From positions 37,189 to 65,910 of the forward strand of contig DQHW01000042.1 of NCBI GenBank assembly GCA_003524305.1: DNA of 28,722 nucleotides, read 5' to 3'. Positions within the stretch are counted from its first letter, which is position 1, and every line of letters begins with the position of its first letter. Below are positions 7,917-15,735 of this stretch, piece after piece. The notes under the pieces are model-generated. The model searched no databases, had not been told where the DNA came from, and saw nothing but the letters and a program-made list of their open reading frames with translations. A program made the position numbers and the translations under genes. The stretch is from Anaerolineaceae bacterium. Its GTDB lineage: Bacteria > Chloroflexota > Anaerolineae > Anaerolineales > Anaerolineaceae.

Positions 7917-8150
7917 ACCGCCCTCGTATTCTGTAAAGCGGATCACATTTCACTCTCAACAACTATTACGGCTGCATAACCATCCTAAACTTACGACCAC
8001 CCAAGGGAGTGCAGAGCATAACCGCAAGTACCCTCGATGGGTATATACAATCATATTGCTTATACGGCTCCCATAATTGGGCGGAACTTATAACCGTGCA
8101 CGATCATCCCCTTGCGGTCGCCTTCTTCAAGGATTGCCTTCGACTTGCTT
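7917..8150 (-). repeat. DTE-4: double DUF35-tail element
   Basis: It has an ACCGCC-type hairpin (from 7917, degraded right arm ending GCGGAT), degenerate heptamers, then two tails. The outer tail ends K-F-R-M-V-M-Q-P-stop (stop 7966-7968) and carries the CCAAGGGAGTGCAGAGC insertion. The inner tail (8060-8140) ends in HGYKFRPIMGAV-stop (stop 8060-8062) and is open for 27 codons. Between them, 8023-8046 is identical over 24 nt to part of the 72-nt unit next to the DUF35 gene at 17.6 kb. It follows the Tag gene (ends 8177). Confidence 0.75.
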
Positions 8151-8176
8151 GGTAAAAAAGATTAATGCCCTGCTTA

Positions 8177-8770
8177 TCAATAATCGTTATTCAGTTCCTT
8201 GTATCGAAAACAAGAAACAATATGGTCATTTACCATCCCGGCCGCCTGCATAAACGCATAGAGGATGGTACTGCCGCAGAACTTAAATCCGCGCCCGACC
8301 ATGTCTTTGCTCATCGCATCTGAAATTGGGCTGGTGGCAGGGATCTGAGACAAAGTCTGCCAGCTATTTTGAATGACTTTTCTTCCGACAAACCCCCATA
8401 AATAATTGTCCAATGAACCAAATTCCTCGCGGACCGCGATGACCCGGTTGGCGTTATTGATGATGGCATTAATCTTGGCTTTATTGCGAACGATCCCAGA
8501 GCTAGCAAGCAATTCCTGGATTTTCATCTCATTATATGCGGCCACCACTTCAATCTCAAAATTATCAAAAGCCTGCCGAAAATTCTCCCGTTTGCGCAAG
8601 ATCATGTTCCAGCTCAAACCAGCCTGCATGCCATCCAATGATAGGAACTCAAACAACATCCGGTCATCATGCAACGGTTCTCCCCACTCATTATCATGAT
8701 ATCGGGTAAGGAGATCATCATTGAGATTCCACTCACAACGGGTTACCGATCTGTTGAGTATTTTTTCCAT
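8177..8770 (-). CDS. tag: DNA-3-methyladenine glycosylase I
   Basis: A 197-residue base-excision repair enzyme that removes 3-methyladenine from alkylated DNA. The Tag family zinc ligands are all present: Cys12 (TRCEW), His25 (RYHDNEWG), His183 and Cys187 (NDHIVSCF). Core motifs DGMQAGLSW, RKRENFRQAF and GRGFKFCGSTILYAFMQAAG are conserved, and length is normal for the family. The ATG at 8770 has no Shine-Dalgarno site but lies 6 nt after a TAAAAT hexamer, suggesting a leaderless mRNA. It stands alone between DTE-4 and DTE-5, unlike the usual pairing of tag with other repair genes, and may have arrived as a cassette. Confidence 0.95.
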   Translation of the reverse strand: MEKILNRSVTRCEWNLNDDLLTRYHDNEWGEPLHDDRMLFEFLSLDGMQAGLSWNMILRKRENFRQAFDNFEIEVVAAYNEMKIQELLASSGIVRNKAKINAIINNANRVIAVREEFGSLDNYLWGFVGRKVIQNSWQTLSQIPATSPISDAMSKDMVGRGFKFCGSTILYAFMQAAGMVNDHIVSCFRYKELNNDY

Positions 8771-8776
8771 AAGCTA

Positions 8777-8782
8777 ATTTTA
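8777..8782 (-). promoter_or_regulatory. -10 box, candidate leaderless promoter of tag
   Basis: TAAAAT read leftward, separated from the ATG at 8770 by exactly 6 nt (TAGCTT). No ribosome binding site precedes the ATG. A -35 box is not clear. Confidence 0.4.
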
Positions 8783-8816
8783 CCGTAGGTGATTAAAAGA
8801 AAAAAATCAAGTTAGA

Positions 8817-8930
8817 AAAAGTGCCCATCCATAAGGCGGGCACTTTCTGATCACTAACCACACATCACTAAGCTTTCATCACTGGTTTAAACTTTCGCCC
8901 GAAGGGATTGTGGCGAATACTTGCCTGCCC
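8817..8930 (-). repeat. DTE-5: DUF35-tail element
   Basis: The hairpin is AAGTGCCC (8819-8826) with GGGCACTT, with an A run on its left that becomes a T run in the leftward transcript. Then come degenerate heptamers and a tail ending GRKFKPVMKA-stop (stop 8868-8870). Beyond it the CCGAAGGGATTG insertion type is visible, then homology fades. It follows the methyltransferase gene (ends 8990) and would terminate it. Confidence 0.7.
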
Positions 8931-8989
8931 GTTTTCTTTCAGGTTCCGAGGATGCGTTATTGGAAAGCACTTTAATACGCATCCAACTT

Positions 8990-9682
8990 TCATGGTTTTT
9001 GTGCAATCCACAACCCGAGAAGTTGTAATTGATAGGTTTTTTCAATATTTACAAACCCTGCTTCGTGGAGCAATTCTTGAATACGCACTTCAGGGATAAG
9101 TGAATCTTCAACAGTTGCGCGGTGGCGCACATTGTCGCGTACAGCTTCTGGCGATCCCTGAAGTGCCACAAATTCAAGCCATGCCGCAAGTTCATTTTGT
9201 GAGTTCTCCGTGCTTAAATCTCCATGTAGTCCAAACAACACGAACCACCCTCCTGACACGATTCTACGCTGAATGCCCTCTAGAAGGTTAAGTTTAGCCC
9301 CATTGTCGGGCTGGAGATGTTCGACGAGTATGCAGGTGGCAGCGTCAAACTTGGGCTCATCCGGCAATGTGTCAACTGTTCCATGAAACAACTTCACGCG
9401 TTTCTCGGCACCAATTGCATTAATTTTGTTATTCGCAATTTCCAACATCATTTCAGCCGGATCGACACCCGTAAATGACCACTCCGGTTGATGGGCAGCG
9501 AACGCGGCGAGAGTCGTACCAGTGCCACAACCAACATCTAACAAGTGGGCTTTTCGAAGAAGGCGTTTTCTCAAATATGACAGAATAATCAATGGCAATT
9601 GCTCGTATCCGGGAAACACTTTTGCCATCATGCCATCGTATTTGACAGCATCTTCAAAACGTTTCTGAATTTCAGTATTCAC
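8990..9682 (-). CDS. Class I SAM-dependent methyltransferase
   Basis: A 230-residue Rossmann-fold methyltransferase. Motif I is LLDVGCGTGTTLAAF, followed by the acidic residue of motif II (FTGVDPAEMML) and motif IV-like KFDAATCILVEHLQPD. A C-terminal helix-strand unit (IQELLHEAGFVNIEKTYQLQLLGLW) resembles small-molecule methyltransferases related to UbiE/BioC. The substrate cannot be told. The start codon is GTG at 9682, well supported by GAGGAG 7 nt upstream. A 17-bp palindrome (9709-9725) lies just upstream and may be an operator. It is a single-gene unit between DTE-5 and DTE-6. Confidence 0.88.
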   Translation of the reverse strand: MNTEIQKRFEDAVKYDGMMAKVFPGYEQLPLIILSYLRKRLLRKAHLLDVGCGTGTTLAAFAAHQPEWSFTGVDPAEMMLEIANNKINAIGAEKRVKLFHGTVDTLPDEPKFDAATCILVEHLQPDNGAKLNLLEGIQRRIVSGGWFVLFGLHGDLSTENSQNELAAWLEFVALQGSPEAVRDNVRHRATVEDSLIPEVRIQELLHEAGFVNIEKTYQLQLLGLWIAQKP

Positions 9683-9708
9683 AGCCTATCTCCTCAATTT
9701 GTGCATGC

Positions 9709-9725
9709 TTACAATTTGATTGTAA
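9709..9725. promoter_or_regulatory. Palindromic operator candidate upstream of methyltransferase
   Basis: TTACAAT, a TTG spacer, then ATTGTAA: perfect 7-bp arms, 27 nt upstream of the GTG start at 9682. Size and symmetry fit a dimeric repressor such as MarR or TetR families. No regulator gene is adjacent. Confidence 0.4.
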
Positions 9726-9870
9726 AGATACTCGAATCCCATTGGTAAATCAATGCCACACTTTTTAAGGTACTAATCACGGGCAGTAGTAAACTCATTT
9801 ACTTTTGACTGTCCCATTTTCTATTGCTTTTTTCAGACACTATTCGATTTAGTCAATGCCTTTCTCTATG

Positions 9871-10046
9871 CAAAAAAGTGCCCATCCATACGGTAGGCAC
9901 TTCCTAATCACTACTCACTTATTACTAAATTAGCATCACCGGTCTAAACTTACGACCGAAGGGAGTGCAGAGTACGATCGAAGGGAGTGCAGAGTACGAC
10001 CGAAGGCGACCAAAGGGAATGCAGGGCAAGTGCAGAGCATACCCGC
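9871..10046 (-). repeat. DTE-6: DUF35-tail element with 22-nt tandem insertion
   Basis: The hairpin is AAGTGCC (9876-9882) with GGCACTT, flanked by an A6 run. Heptamers (TAATCAC, TACTCAC, TTATTAC) follow, then a tail ending K-F-R-P-V-M-L-I-stop (stop 9925-9927). At the conserved GGGTA position a 22-nt unit (TACGACCGAAGGGAGTGCAG plus AG) is present twice in tandem (9951-9972, 9973-9994), then a third, rearranged copy to about 10040. It lies downstream of the WYL gene. Confidence 0.75.
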
Positions 10047-10103
10047 CTGTCCCAGTTTTATCGGGGTAATACGACTCGGTTCACGTGGTAGATGTGAGAG
10101 TGT

Positions 10104-10244
10104 TTATTTAACAGTTTGCGTTACAGGCGGCAGGGCGGGCGTGGGCGCTGCTTGGGAGCAGTCTATATCACAATTATAAGTGGCAGCAGTCTTTGCCTCG
10201 CAACCGTTTGTCTGATTTTGTTCCTCCGCATTGAAGCAACCATT
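10104..10244 (-). pseudogene. Possible gene remnant with Cys-rich C-terminus
   Basis: A leftward frame open from a TGA at 10245-10247 to a TAA at 10104-10106, reading NGCFNAEEQNQTNGCEAKT and then a Cys-containing, Pro-rich end. There is no start codon in frame. Composition suggests the end of a secreted protein, but no family is recognised. It may be part of what was inserted together with the WYL/hydrolase unit, or chance. Confidence 0.2.
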
Positions 10245-10266
10245 TCAAACATGGACGAATGGCTTA

Positions 10267-11218
10267 CTAAGTAAGTTGCTTTAACACCTCACGTGCTTGA
10301 GCTGCAACTGCCTCTTTCAACTCACCAGGCTCCACCACCTCCACATCACCAACCAGGCCAAAGATGAGCATTTTCGCTTGTAATTCAGAATCCATGGAGA
10401 GGGAAATTGTCTTCCATCCCTTGTCTTCTTCATCAGCAACCAGTTCCCAGCGCCCGGGCATCAGCGTTTTGATAAACAATATCCGCTCGGGGTGAATCCG
10501 CAGTGTGCAACGATACCCAGATGGCAAGTTGTCAAAGTTTCGCGCCTGCGCACGCCAGTAAGTTGGCAGGTCAAAATCAGGACGGCGTGTAAACGTCCCT
10601 TCGAGAAGGCGCACCGAATGAAAACGGTTTACGCGATACGTGCGCAGTTCCCCGTCATGTTCAGCGAGTAAATACCACACACTTGACTTGCACACCAAAC
10701 TATAAGGGGCCAGAATACGCTCCCCTATCTCACCGTCAAAATTCTCATACTTCGCTTTGATCATCCTGTCTTCATACACTGCCCGTTGGATCTCCTCCCA
10801 GAAGGGCGATCGAAGCATCGTGCCACCACCACGTCGGGTCGATCATCAATCGCTGCCGAATATGGTCGGCAGTGGAATGATGTGCATTGGGCAGCGCAGC
10901 CAACAACTTAAGCAGAAGGCGCTCTCCCGCGTCGCCCAAACCCACATCTCGCAAAGCATCATAATTATTGGCAACGAATAGACTTTGCACTTCCAGTGTA
11001 TTTAAACCCGTTAATGTGGTGCGATACTCTTCGGCAAGCGAAAACCCGCCCCCGTGCCCGCCTTCACTGTAAACAGGTACACCTGAAAAGGATATTGCGT
11101 TGATGTCGCGCAAAATCGTTCGGCGCGAAACCTCTAATTCTTCTGCCAACGCTTTGGCGGTCATCTTGCCGCGTGTTTGCAAAAGAAGAATGATTGACAA
11201 TAATCGATCTGCTCTCAC
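10267..11218 (-). pseudogene. WYL-domain HTH regulator, frameshifted
   Basis: Two overlapping frames together make one YafY-like (DeoR-type) regulator. The first frame encodes an HTH_11 domain (RADRLLSIILLLQTRGKMTA, ALAEELEVSRRTILRDINAI) and a linker up to DPTWWWHDAS. The second resumes with SPFWEEIQRAVYEDRM and contains the WYL motif (VWYLLAEHDGELRTYRVNRF) and the C-terminal WCX part. The frame break lies around 10805-10820 and shifts by one base. The start is taken as GTG at 11218 (VRADRLL) because AAGGA lies 8 nt upstream. A palindrome at 11239 lies between it and the divergent hydrolase, so it probably controls both. Either a recent pseudogene or a sequence error. Confidence 0.8.
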
Positions 11219-11238
11219 TGCCGTTTTCCTTATATTGG

Positions 11239-11255
11239 GTGACACAAGATGTCAC
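11239..11255. promoter_or_regulatory. Palindromic operator in divergent promoter region
   Basis: GTGACA, five bases, TGTCAC: a perfect inverted repeat in the 87-nt gap between the WYL regulator start (11218) and the hydrolase start (11306). Position and symmetry suit autoregulation by the WYL protein together with control of the hydrolase. Confidence 0.55.
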
Positions 11256-11305
11256 TCAACTAAGTGTATCATCAAAATAGTTTAGAAAACAAAAGGAAAA
11301 ACGAA

Positions 11306-12133
11306 ATGATTGAGACAACAAAAAGTTATATGAATTTGGGGGATGGGCAGTTGTATTACGAGACGGCAGGCGCGGGAATGCCGCTTGTGTTCTCGCATGC
11401 GGCCTTCCTCGACAGCAGAATGTTCGATGCCGTCTGGGAACCGCTGGCAAAGCATTTCCGCGTGATCCGATACGACATGCGCGGCTTCGGAAAGTCCAGC
11501 CCCGTGACAGGTCCGCTTTGCCGTCGCACTGATCTGCTTCAACTGTTGAATCATCTCGATGTCACCGACGCACATCTGGTTGGCTGCTCCAACGGCGGAC
11601 AGCTCAGCCTCGACCTGGCTCTGGAACAACCGCAGCGCGTCGCCTCTTTGACCCTGGTTGGCTCCACGCCGAGCGGCTTTGAACTGCGCGGAGAACCTCC
11701 CCGCCATTTGTTCGAAATGTTCGACGCGATGCAGCAGGGTGACAACGATCTCTCAAATGAACTTCAAATCAGAATTTGGCTGGATGGCGAACATCGGGAA
11801 CCACAACAGGTTGACTCAGCATTGCGCAAAAAGGCTTTGGAAATGAATCGTATTCCCGTATCGCAAAGTACATTTTTCATCGCCGATACGCAGCCGGTCA
11901 ATCCGCTTGACCCACCCGCCATTGCTCGCCTGGAATCGGTAAAATGCCCTGCATTAGTTATCGCTGGAGCACTTGATCATTCCGAGGTCTTGCGCGCCGC
12001 CAACGAAATGGCTGAACGAATTCCCAATGCTCGAAAAGCCCTGATTGAATCCGCCGGGCATGTTCCCGGTTACGAACAACCCGACAGGTTTGTCAAATTG
12101 TTATTGGATTTTCTAGGCAGTAAAGGGGTATAG
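11306..12133 (+). CDS. Alpha/beta hydrolase
   Basis: A 275-residue alpha/beta-hydrolase fold enzyme, the main rightward gene in the cassette region. The nucleophile elbow is GCSNGG (Ser in G-x-S-x-G), the oxyanion strand is PLVFSHAAFLDSRMF, the acid is probably the Asp in GALDHSE, and the catalytic His is in SAGHVPGYEQP. A YDMRGFGKS motif matches the esterase/epoxide-hydrolase-like group. Substrate unknown. The frame is open from 11264, but the ATG at 11306 has AAGGA 8 nt upstream. It is divergent from the WYL regulator and shares the operator-like palindrome at 11239; WYL regulators often govern a neighbouring enzyme gene. No signal peptide, so cytosolic. Confidence 0.9.
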   Translation: MIETTKSYMNLGDGQLYYETAGAGMPLVFSHAAFLDSRMFDAVWEPLAKHFRVIRYDMRGFGKSSPVTGPLCRRTDLLQLLNHLDVTDAHLVGCSNGGQLSLDLALEQPQRVASLTLVGSTPSGFELRGEPPRHLFEMFDAMQQGDNDLSNELQIRIWLDGEHREPQQVDSALRKKALEMNRIPVSQSTFFIADTQPVNPLDPPAIARLESVKCPALVIAGALDHSEVLRAANEMAERIPNARKALIESAGHVPGYEQPDRFVKLLLDFLGSKGV

Positions 12134-12141
12134 ATAGAAAA

Positions 12142-12171
12142 AACTTCTGGAGGTTTACCCCTCCAGAAGTT
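12142..12171. terminator. Hairpin between convergent genes
   Basis: AACTTCTGGAGG (12142-12153) pairs perfectly with CCTCCAGAAGTT (12160-12171), with a 6-nt loop. The six A residues on the left become a T run only for leftward transcription, so it mainly stops transcripts from the GTPase gene; it may also help stop the hydrolase mRNA. Confidence 0.75.
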
Positions 12172-12369
12172 GCTGACATAATAGAACAGGGTGGTTACAG
12201 TTGCATCCCTGGTCTAACCTTTCATCCATTCATCTGACTCTGCTCGCCTTTGAGAATTGAGAGTGGAAATCAAATGGTATGCTTCAGTGGTTGGGGCTAA
12301 TTCACAAAGGTAATTTGGTTGAGCACCAAAGGCTCGTTGGCGGGCACACAAATCCAATGCAAGCCCGGG
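12172..12369 (-). repeat. DTE-7: degraded DUF35 tail (12195-12226) and empty spacer
   Basis: Read leftward, 12226-12195 gives K-V-R-P-G-M-Q-L-stop (stop 12195-12197), a degraded KFRPVM tail. The hairpin at 12142 takes the place of the usual AGTGCC terminator. The remaining sequence to 12369 shows no gene. This copy is the weakest of the set but has the expected position after the GTPase gene. Confidence 0.45.
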
Positions 12370-13478
12370 TTAGCCCGTCTTGACTTCTTTTTTCTTAACC
12401 TTCAATTGACGTAAAAATTCGTCTCGAATTTCTTCCGCTGTAGGGATTTTGCCTGGATTGTCTTTTGTTAGCAGAGAAAGCGCGGCTATGTATGCCTCCC
12501 CAAATGCTGTTGTCAAAGTGGCGGCTACTCCTGCGTTGATTACCCCCCTACAACCGAACCCGCACCGGGTATCAGTTTTAATAATGCACCGACGGCGGCA
12601 CGCCCCACCACTGTGCCTGCCGAACCAGTAAGCGCACCACTTACGAGCGATCCTAAAAACGCTGTTGACAAAGGAAGCCCCCAAACTGCACTTATCCCGG
12701 CAAGCATTGATAATTGAACGGGAATAATCGCAAGTGCATCGGCAAAGGGAAGCGGAACAGCGCCAAAGCCGCCAGCAGCAGCCGCTGCCCCTGCTACTAC
12801 TGCATGCGCTCTTTGCAACTTGTGATTAAGGCTTACTCTCTGTGCGGCGGCAAAGGCGTCTTTTTGAGTATCAGGAACGAGATTCATTGTAAGATCTACA
12901 AGTGTCTCGAGCCCCATTACTGGTATTTTGTACCCACCGTCAAGTACTCTTTCTTTTGCAAGAACTCTAACCACATTTCGAGTTCGCGGTAAAAGTTCCT
13001 GGACGGTTTGCCGAAATCCATTATCTCCCACGCTTTTTGTAATCACCCCAACGACCGGGATATATTTATCCAGCATTTCTACAAGTTTAATTTCAGCATC
13101 TTCAACACGACGAGAGTCTTCCATCACACATACCCATGCGATATGAATATGCTGATTGGGGTCTTCGCTTTTTCTCTTGTCCTGTATAAGCTTTTCTAGT
13201 TCTTGAATCGTATTGCTATACTCGCTTATTTCCAGCCCGCGCGTGTCGAATATACTTAGGGGAATCCCTTCCTTTTCGATTTCTCTGGTTGTCTTGGTAA
13301 CAGGGCGCCCATCCCCTGTTTCAGCCAAATTACCTTGAAAGACTGCGTTAATGAGCGTGCTTTTACCAACACCCGTTTTACCAGCAATGAGTATATTGAC
13401 CTTGCCGCGTTGCTTTAATGCCTCTTCTAATTTTTGTTTCAATAGTTCGGCAAAATCATATTCATTTTTCACACTCAT
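12370..13478 (-). pseudogene. DUF697/YcjF-type GTPase, frameshifted near 3' end
   Basis: The protein has a P-loop GKTGVGKS (33-40), a G3 motif DTRG (78-81) and a G4-like TKS (147-149), so it is a TrmE-Era-like GTPase. From about residue 220 it has Ala/Gly-rich hydrophobic segments typical of DUF697, probably membrane-associated. The first frame stops at 12540 right after PGAGSVVGG; the other frame continues with VINAGVAATLTTAFGEAYIA and a charged C-terminus to 12370. The switch coincides with a run of six C (12543-12548); seven would restore one frame of about 369 residues. The start is supported by AGGAG 5 nt upstream of 13478. It may be an error, a phase-variable tract or early decay. Confidence 0.8.
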
Positions 13479-13517
13479 GACTACTCCTGTAAAAACGGAT
13501 AACTTATACGGATAATG

Positions 13518-13533
13518 ATTAAGCAGGCTTAAT
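13518..13533. promoter_or_regulatory. Palindrome upstream of the GTPase gene
   Basis: ATTAAGC, AG, GCTTAAT: perfect 7-bp arms 40 nt upstream of the GTPase start. Possible operator; no -10 or -35 clearly overlaps. Confidence 0.3.
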
Positions 13534-13645
13534 TATGCGGAAATCTGATAGGCTGCAATTAAGCACCAATTTAACCCGCGATTAAAAAACTTTGGGCTAT
13601 CCCTCTTACACCATTGATTATATCTTTCCTCTTCCCAAATACAAC

Positions 13646-13750
13646 AAAAAAGTGCCCGTCCATAAGGTGGGCACTCACGGTTTACGATTAACGGTTCACG
13701 AATTAATAAACTCGCATAACCAGGCATAACTTATATCAAAAATCCGATAT
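13646..13750 (-). repeat. DTE-8: DUF35-tail element, eroded tail
   Basis: The hairpin is AGTGCCC (13651-13657) with GGGCACT (ending 13675), preceded by an A6 run. Heptamers (TTTACGA, TTAACGG, TTCACGA) span 13676-13702. The tail reads K-L-C-L-V-M-R-V-Y-stop (stop 13703-13705), strongly diverged. It follows the GNAT gene (ends 13787) and would terminate it. Confidence 0.6.
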
Positions 13751-13786
13751 TAACCATATCTTGTGGCTAAATTGGTTTTCTGATAT

Positions 13787-14719
13787 TTATTTTTTAAATA
13801 CCTTCACCCACGAGTCTGATACTTTCATCTCTTTCATCAGGGAGCCATACAGAGCATCGGCAGGTTCCTCATGAGAAGTCGAGAAAATGCGTGTGCACCC
13901 CATATCTTTAAGCCGGTGCATTCCTTCTATCATCACGGCCTTGCCCAACCCTTGCCTCCAATATTCGGCAGCAGTACCCACCACGACAGTTACCGCACTG
14001 CGCGTGTAGTCGTCGTAAAAGATCGTACAGAAAGCAGCAATATCGTTGTTTGGAGCGACTGCCACAATATCCAGGTCGCGTCGGTATAAAGGTGCGGATT
14101 GCAGATTTTGATACCACGAATAACCACTATAATCCTCGTCAGGCTCATCAGGATGAAATGCTCGCCATGACGACCAACAACGGGCAGGATGCTCATCCAA
14201 CATCCCCATTGATCGTATCTCATATCCATTTGGTGATACTCTGGAAGGCAGGGAAGAATCTAAATCATACCAATAGTGATGTCCCCACCCTGGAACTTTC
14301 TTGAAACCTCTATTTGCAAGTACTTTTTGCCGGAGTGTGTCACTTTCAAAAACAGGAACAATTAAGATTCGCTTTCCATCATCAGTTACATCAGAATAGT
14401 GTTCTTCTGCAAAAGTAAATGCTTCATCTTCGTGTTCTGGAGTTCTAAAATCAGGGTGGATATGTAGGCGAACTTCTCCATACCCAATAGGATGCAGAAC
14501 AGCTAAAATACTTTCATCTTCTTGTTGCCAGGTAGTAGTCACTTTTTCGTATGACTTGAATACTTGGCATGTCTTAATGTAATGCCAGCGCCAGTAGTCC
14601 CACCGTGCCACATGCCAACTACTCTCAACTCTTCCGTTGAGGAGAAATATCTCCCTAAGAAAATTACGAATACGCCAAAAGTCAGTTTCTTTTATATTGG
14701 GGATCATGTTAGATTTCAT
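13787..14719 (-). CDS. Two-domain GNAT N-acetyltransferase
   Basis: A 310-residue protein made of two GNAT-like halves. The C-terminal half carries the acetyl-CoA-binding motif A (EYWRQGLGKAVMIEGMHRLK, with R-x-x-G-x-G/A), preceded by beta strands (IVAVAPNNDIAAFCTIFYDD) and followed by TRIFSTSHEEPA. The N-terminal half keeps the fold pattern (TFAEEHYSD, RQKVLANRGFKKVPGW) but lacks a clean motif A and may be degenerate, as in mycothiol-synthase-like tandem GNATs. Acceptor substrate unknown. The frame is open to 14752; the ATG at 14719 is preferred for its purine-rich upstream tract (AGAGAAG). It is a single-gene unit between DTE-8 and DTE-9. Confidence 0.82.
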   Translation of the reverse strand: MKSNMIPNIKETDFWRIRNFLREIFLLNGRVESSWHVARWDYWRWHYIKTCQVFKSYEKVTTTWQQEDESILAVLHPIGYGEVRLHIHPDFRTPEHEDEAFTFAEEHYSDVTDDGKRILIVPVFESDTLRQKVLANRGFKKVPGWGHHYWYDLDSSLPSRVSPNGYEIRSMGMLDEHPARCWSSWRAFHPDEPDEDYSGYSWYQNLQSAPLYRRDLDIVAVAPNNDIAAFCTIFYDDYTRSAVTVVVGTAAEYWRQGLGKAVMIEGMHRLKDMGCTRIFSTSHEEPADALYGSLMKEMKVSDSWVKVFKK

Positions 14720-14810
14720 AAAAGTCTTCTCTTTACTAACGAGTGTTAGCATGCGACGGATGAGGTCGCAGCGCCTATTTCCCTTTAGAAATCATTATAT
14801 ACCTCAACAA

Positions 14811-14930
14811 AAAGTGCCCATCCATAAGGCGGGCACTCACGGTTTACGATTTACGGTTTACGAATTATTGAATTTGCATCACGGGTCTAAACTTATAGCC
14901 ATAAATCCGATCTTGACCAAGATGCTATTG
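14811..14930 (-). repeat. DTE-9: DUF35-tail element
   Basis: The hairpin is AGTGCCC (14813-14819) with GGGCACT (14831-14837). Heptamers GTTTACG, ATTTACG, GTTTACG follow. The tail ends GYKFRPVMQIQ-stop (stop 14865-14867); further upstream it is truncated. It lies after the YbjQ-like gene (ends 15072). Confidence 0.7.
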
Positions 14931-15071
14931 TGAGACTGATATTTTAAGTATCTATTTATTATTGCACGTAGGTTACTAATTCGATTGAGTAACTCAAACC
15001 TTCTTGCATATTTCACCTAGTACTTATTTACTCTTGGAAATTGAACCACCAATATGAAACAAAGTAATTTA

Positions 15072-15722
15072 TTAATCTTTCTCAATAACAACAGCATTCC
15101 CATTTGCAGTAACGCCAAAAATATAAGGCTGGTAAGTTGTTCCACCACCAATATTTGCTGTTTGCGGGTCCAGTGTCAAGTAATCGAAATCCACACCAAT
15201 GACAGCATTACAACCCAACGCATAAGCTGCTTCCTTCAGTTCAGATAAAGCATTCCGTCTGATGATTACCAACGATTCCATCAGCTTATCCTTAACATCG
15301 GTGCCTATCCCAAATATTGCAATACCTCTTTCTACCGAGATAGCATCATCGCCCGATATATAACCAGAATATTTGCTTATTGTATAGCCATCAAAACTAA
15401 ATCCTGATGTAATGAGCATCCTGGTCAAGGCAGCATTTTTAATTTCCGCTGCTTCATTTGCTCTTAACTCTTCATCAGCTTTTTCTTGAGTCTTTCTTGA
15501 ATCTTCGTCAGCTTTCTCTTGAGCTTTTCTTATTTTCTCGGCGTTGCGATTATCTTCATAATTCTTGAAATCTTCAACTATTGCACTTACATTTGCACCA
15601 TCTGCAATCGTCATTCCCATAAGACCATCATTTATTTGTGATTTGAAATTTGATTGTCTTAAATAATCCTCAAATTTAAATATGTCAATGCCATATTGAC
15701 CTGCAACATCTTTCGTTTTCAT
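15072..15722 (-). CDS. YbjQ-like protein with N-terminal coiled coil
   Basis: A 216-residue protein. Residues about 1-50 are a small globular segment, about 50-95 a charged coiled coil with an internal duplication (RKAQEKADED then RKTQEKADEE), and about 100-216 a YbjQ/UPF0145 (heavy-metal-binding-like) domain with GYTISKYSGYISGDDAI, LMESLVIIRRNALSELKEAA, YALGCNAVIGVDFDYLTL and a final VTANGNAVVIE strand. YbjQ domains form pentamers and have no firm biochemical role. The gene begins 13 nt after the zinc-ribbon gene's stop, so the two form an operon. The ribosome binding site is weak. The coiled coil may serve oligomerisation or pairing with the zinc-ribbon protein. Confidence 0.8.
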   Translation of the reverse strand: MKTKDVAGQYGIDIFKFEDYLRQSNFKSQINDGLMGMTIADGANVSAIVEDFKNYEDNRNAEKIRKAQEKADEDSRKTQEKADEELRANEAAEIKNAALTRMLITSGFSFDGYTISKYSGYISGDDAISVERGIAIFGIGTDVKDKLMESLVIIRRNALSELKEAAYALGCNAVIGVDFDYLTLDPQTANIGGGTTYQPYIFGVTANGNAVVIEKD

Positions 15723-15735
15723 AATCTAAACCCAC

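Noticed and set aside
9951..10040. CRISPR array at the 22-nt repeats
   Set aside because: The units are directly tandem without spacers and belong to the DTE insertion subfamily.
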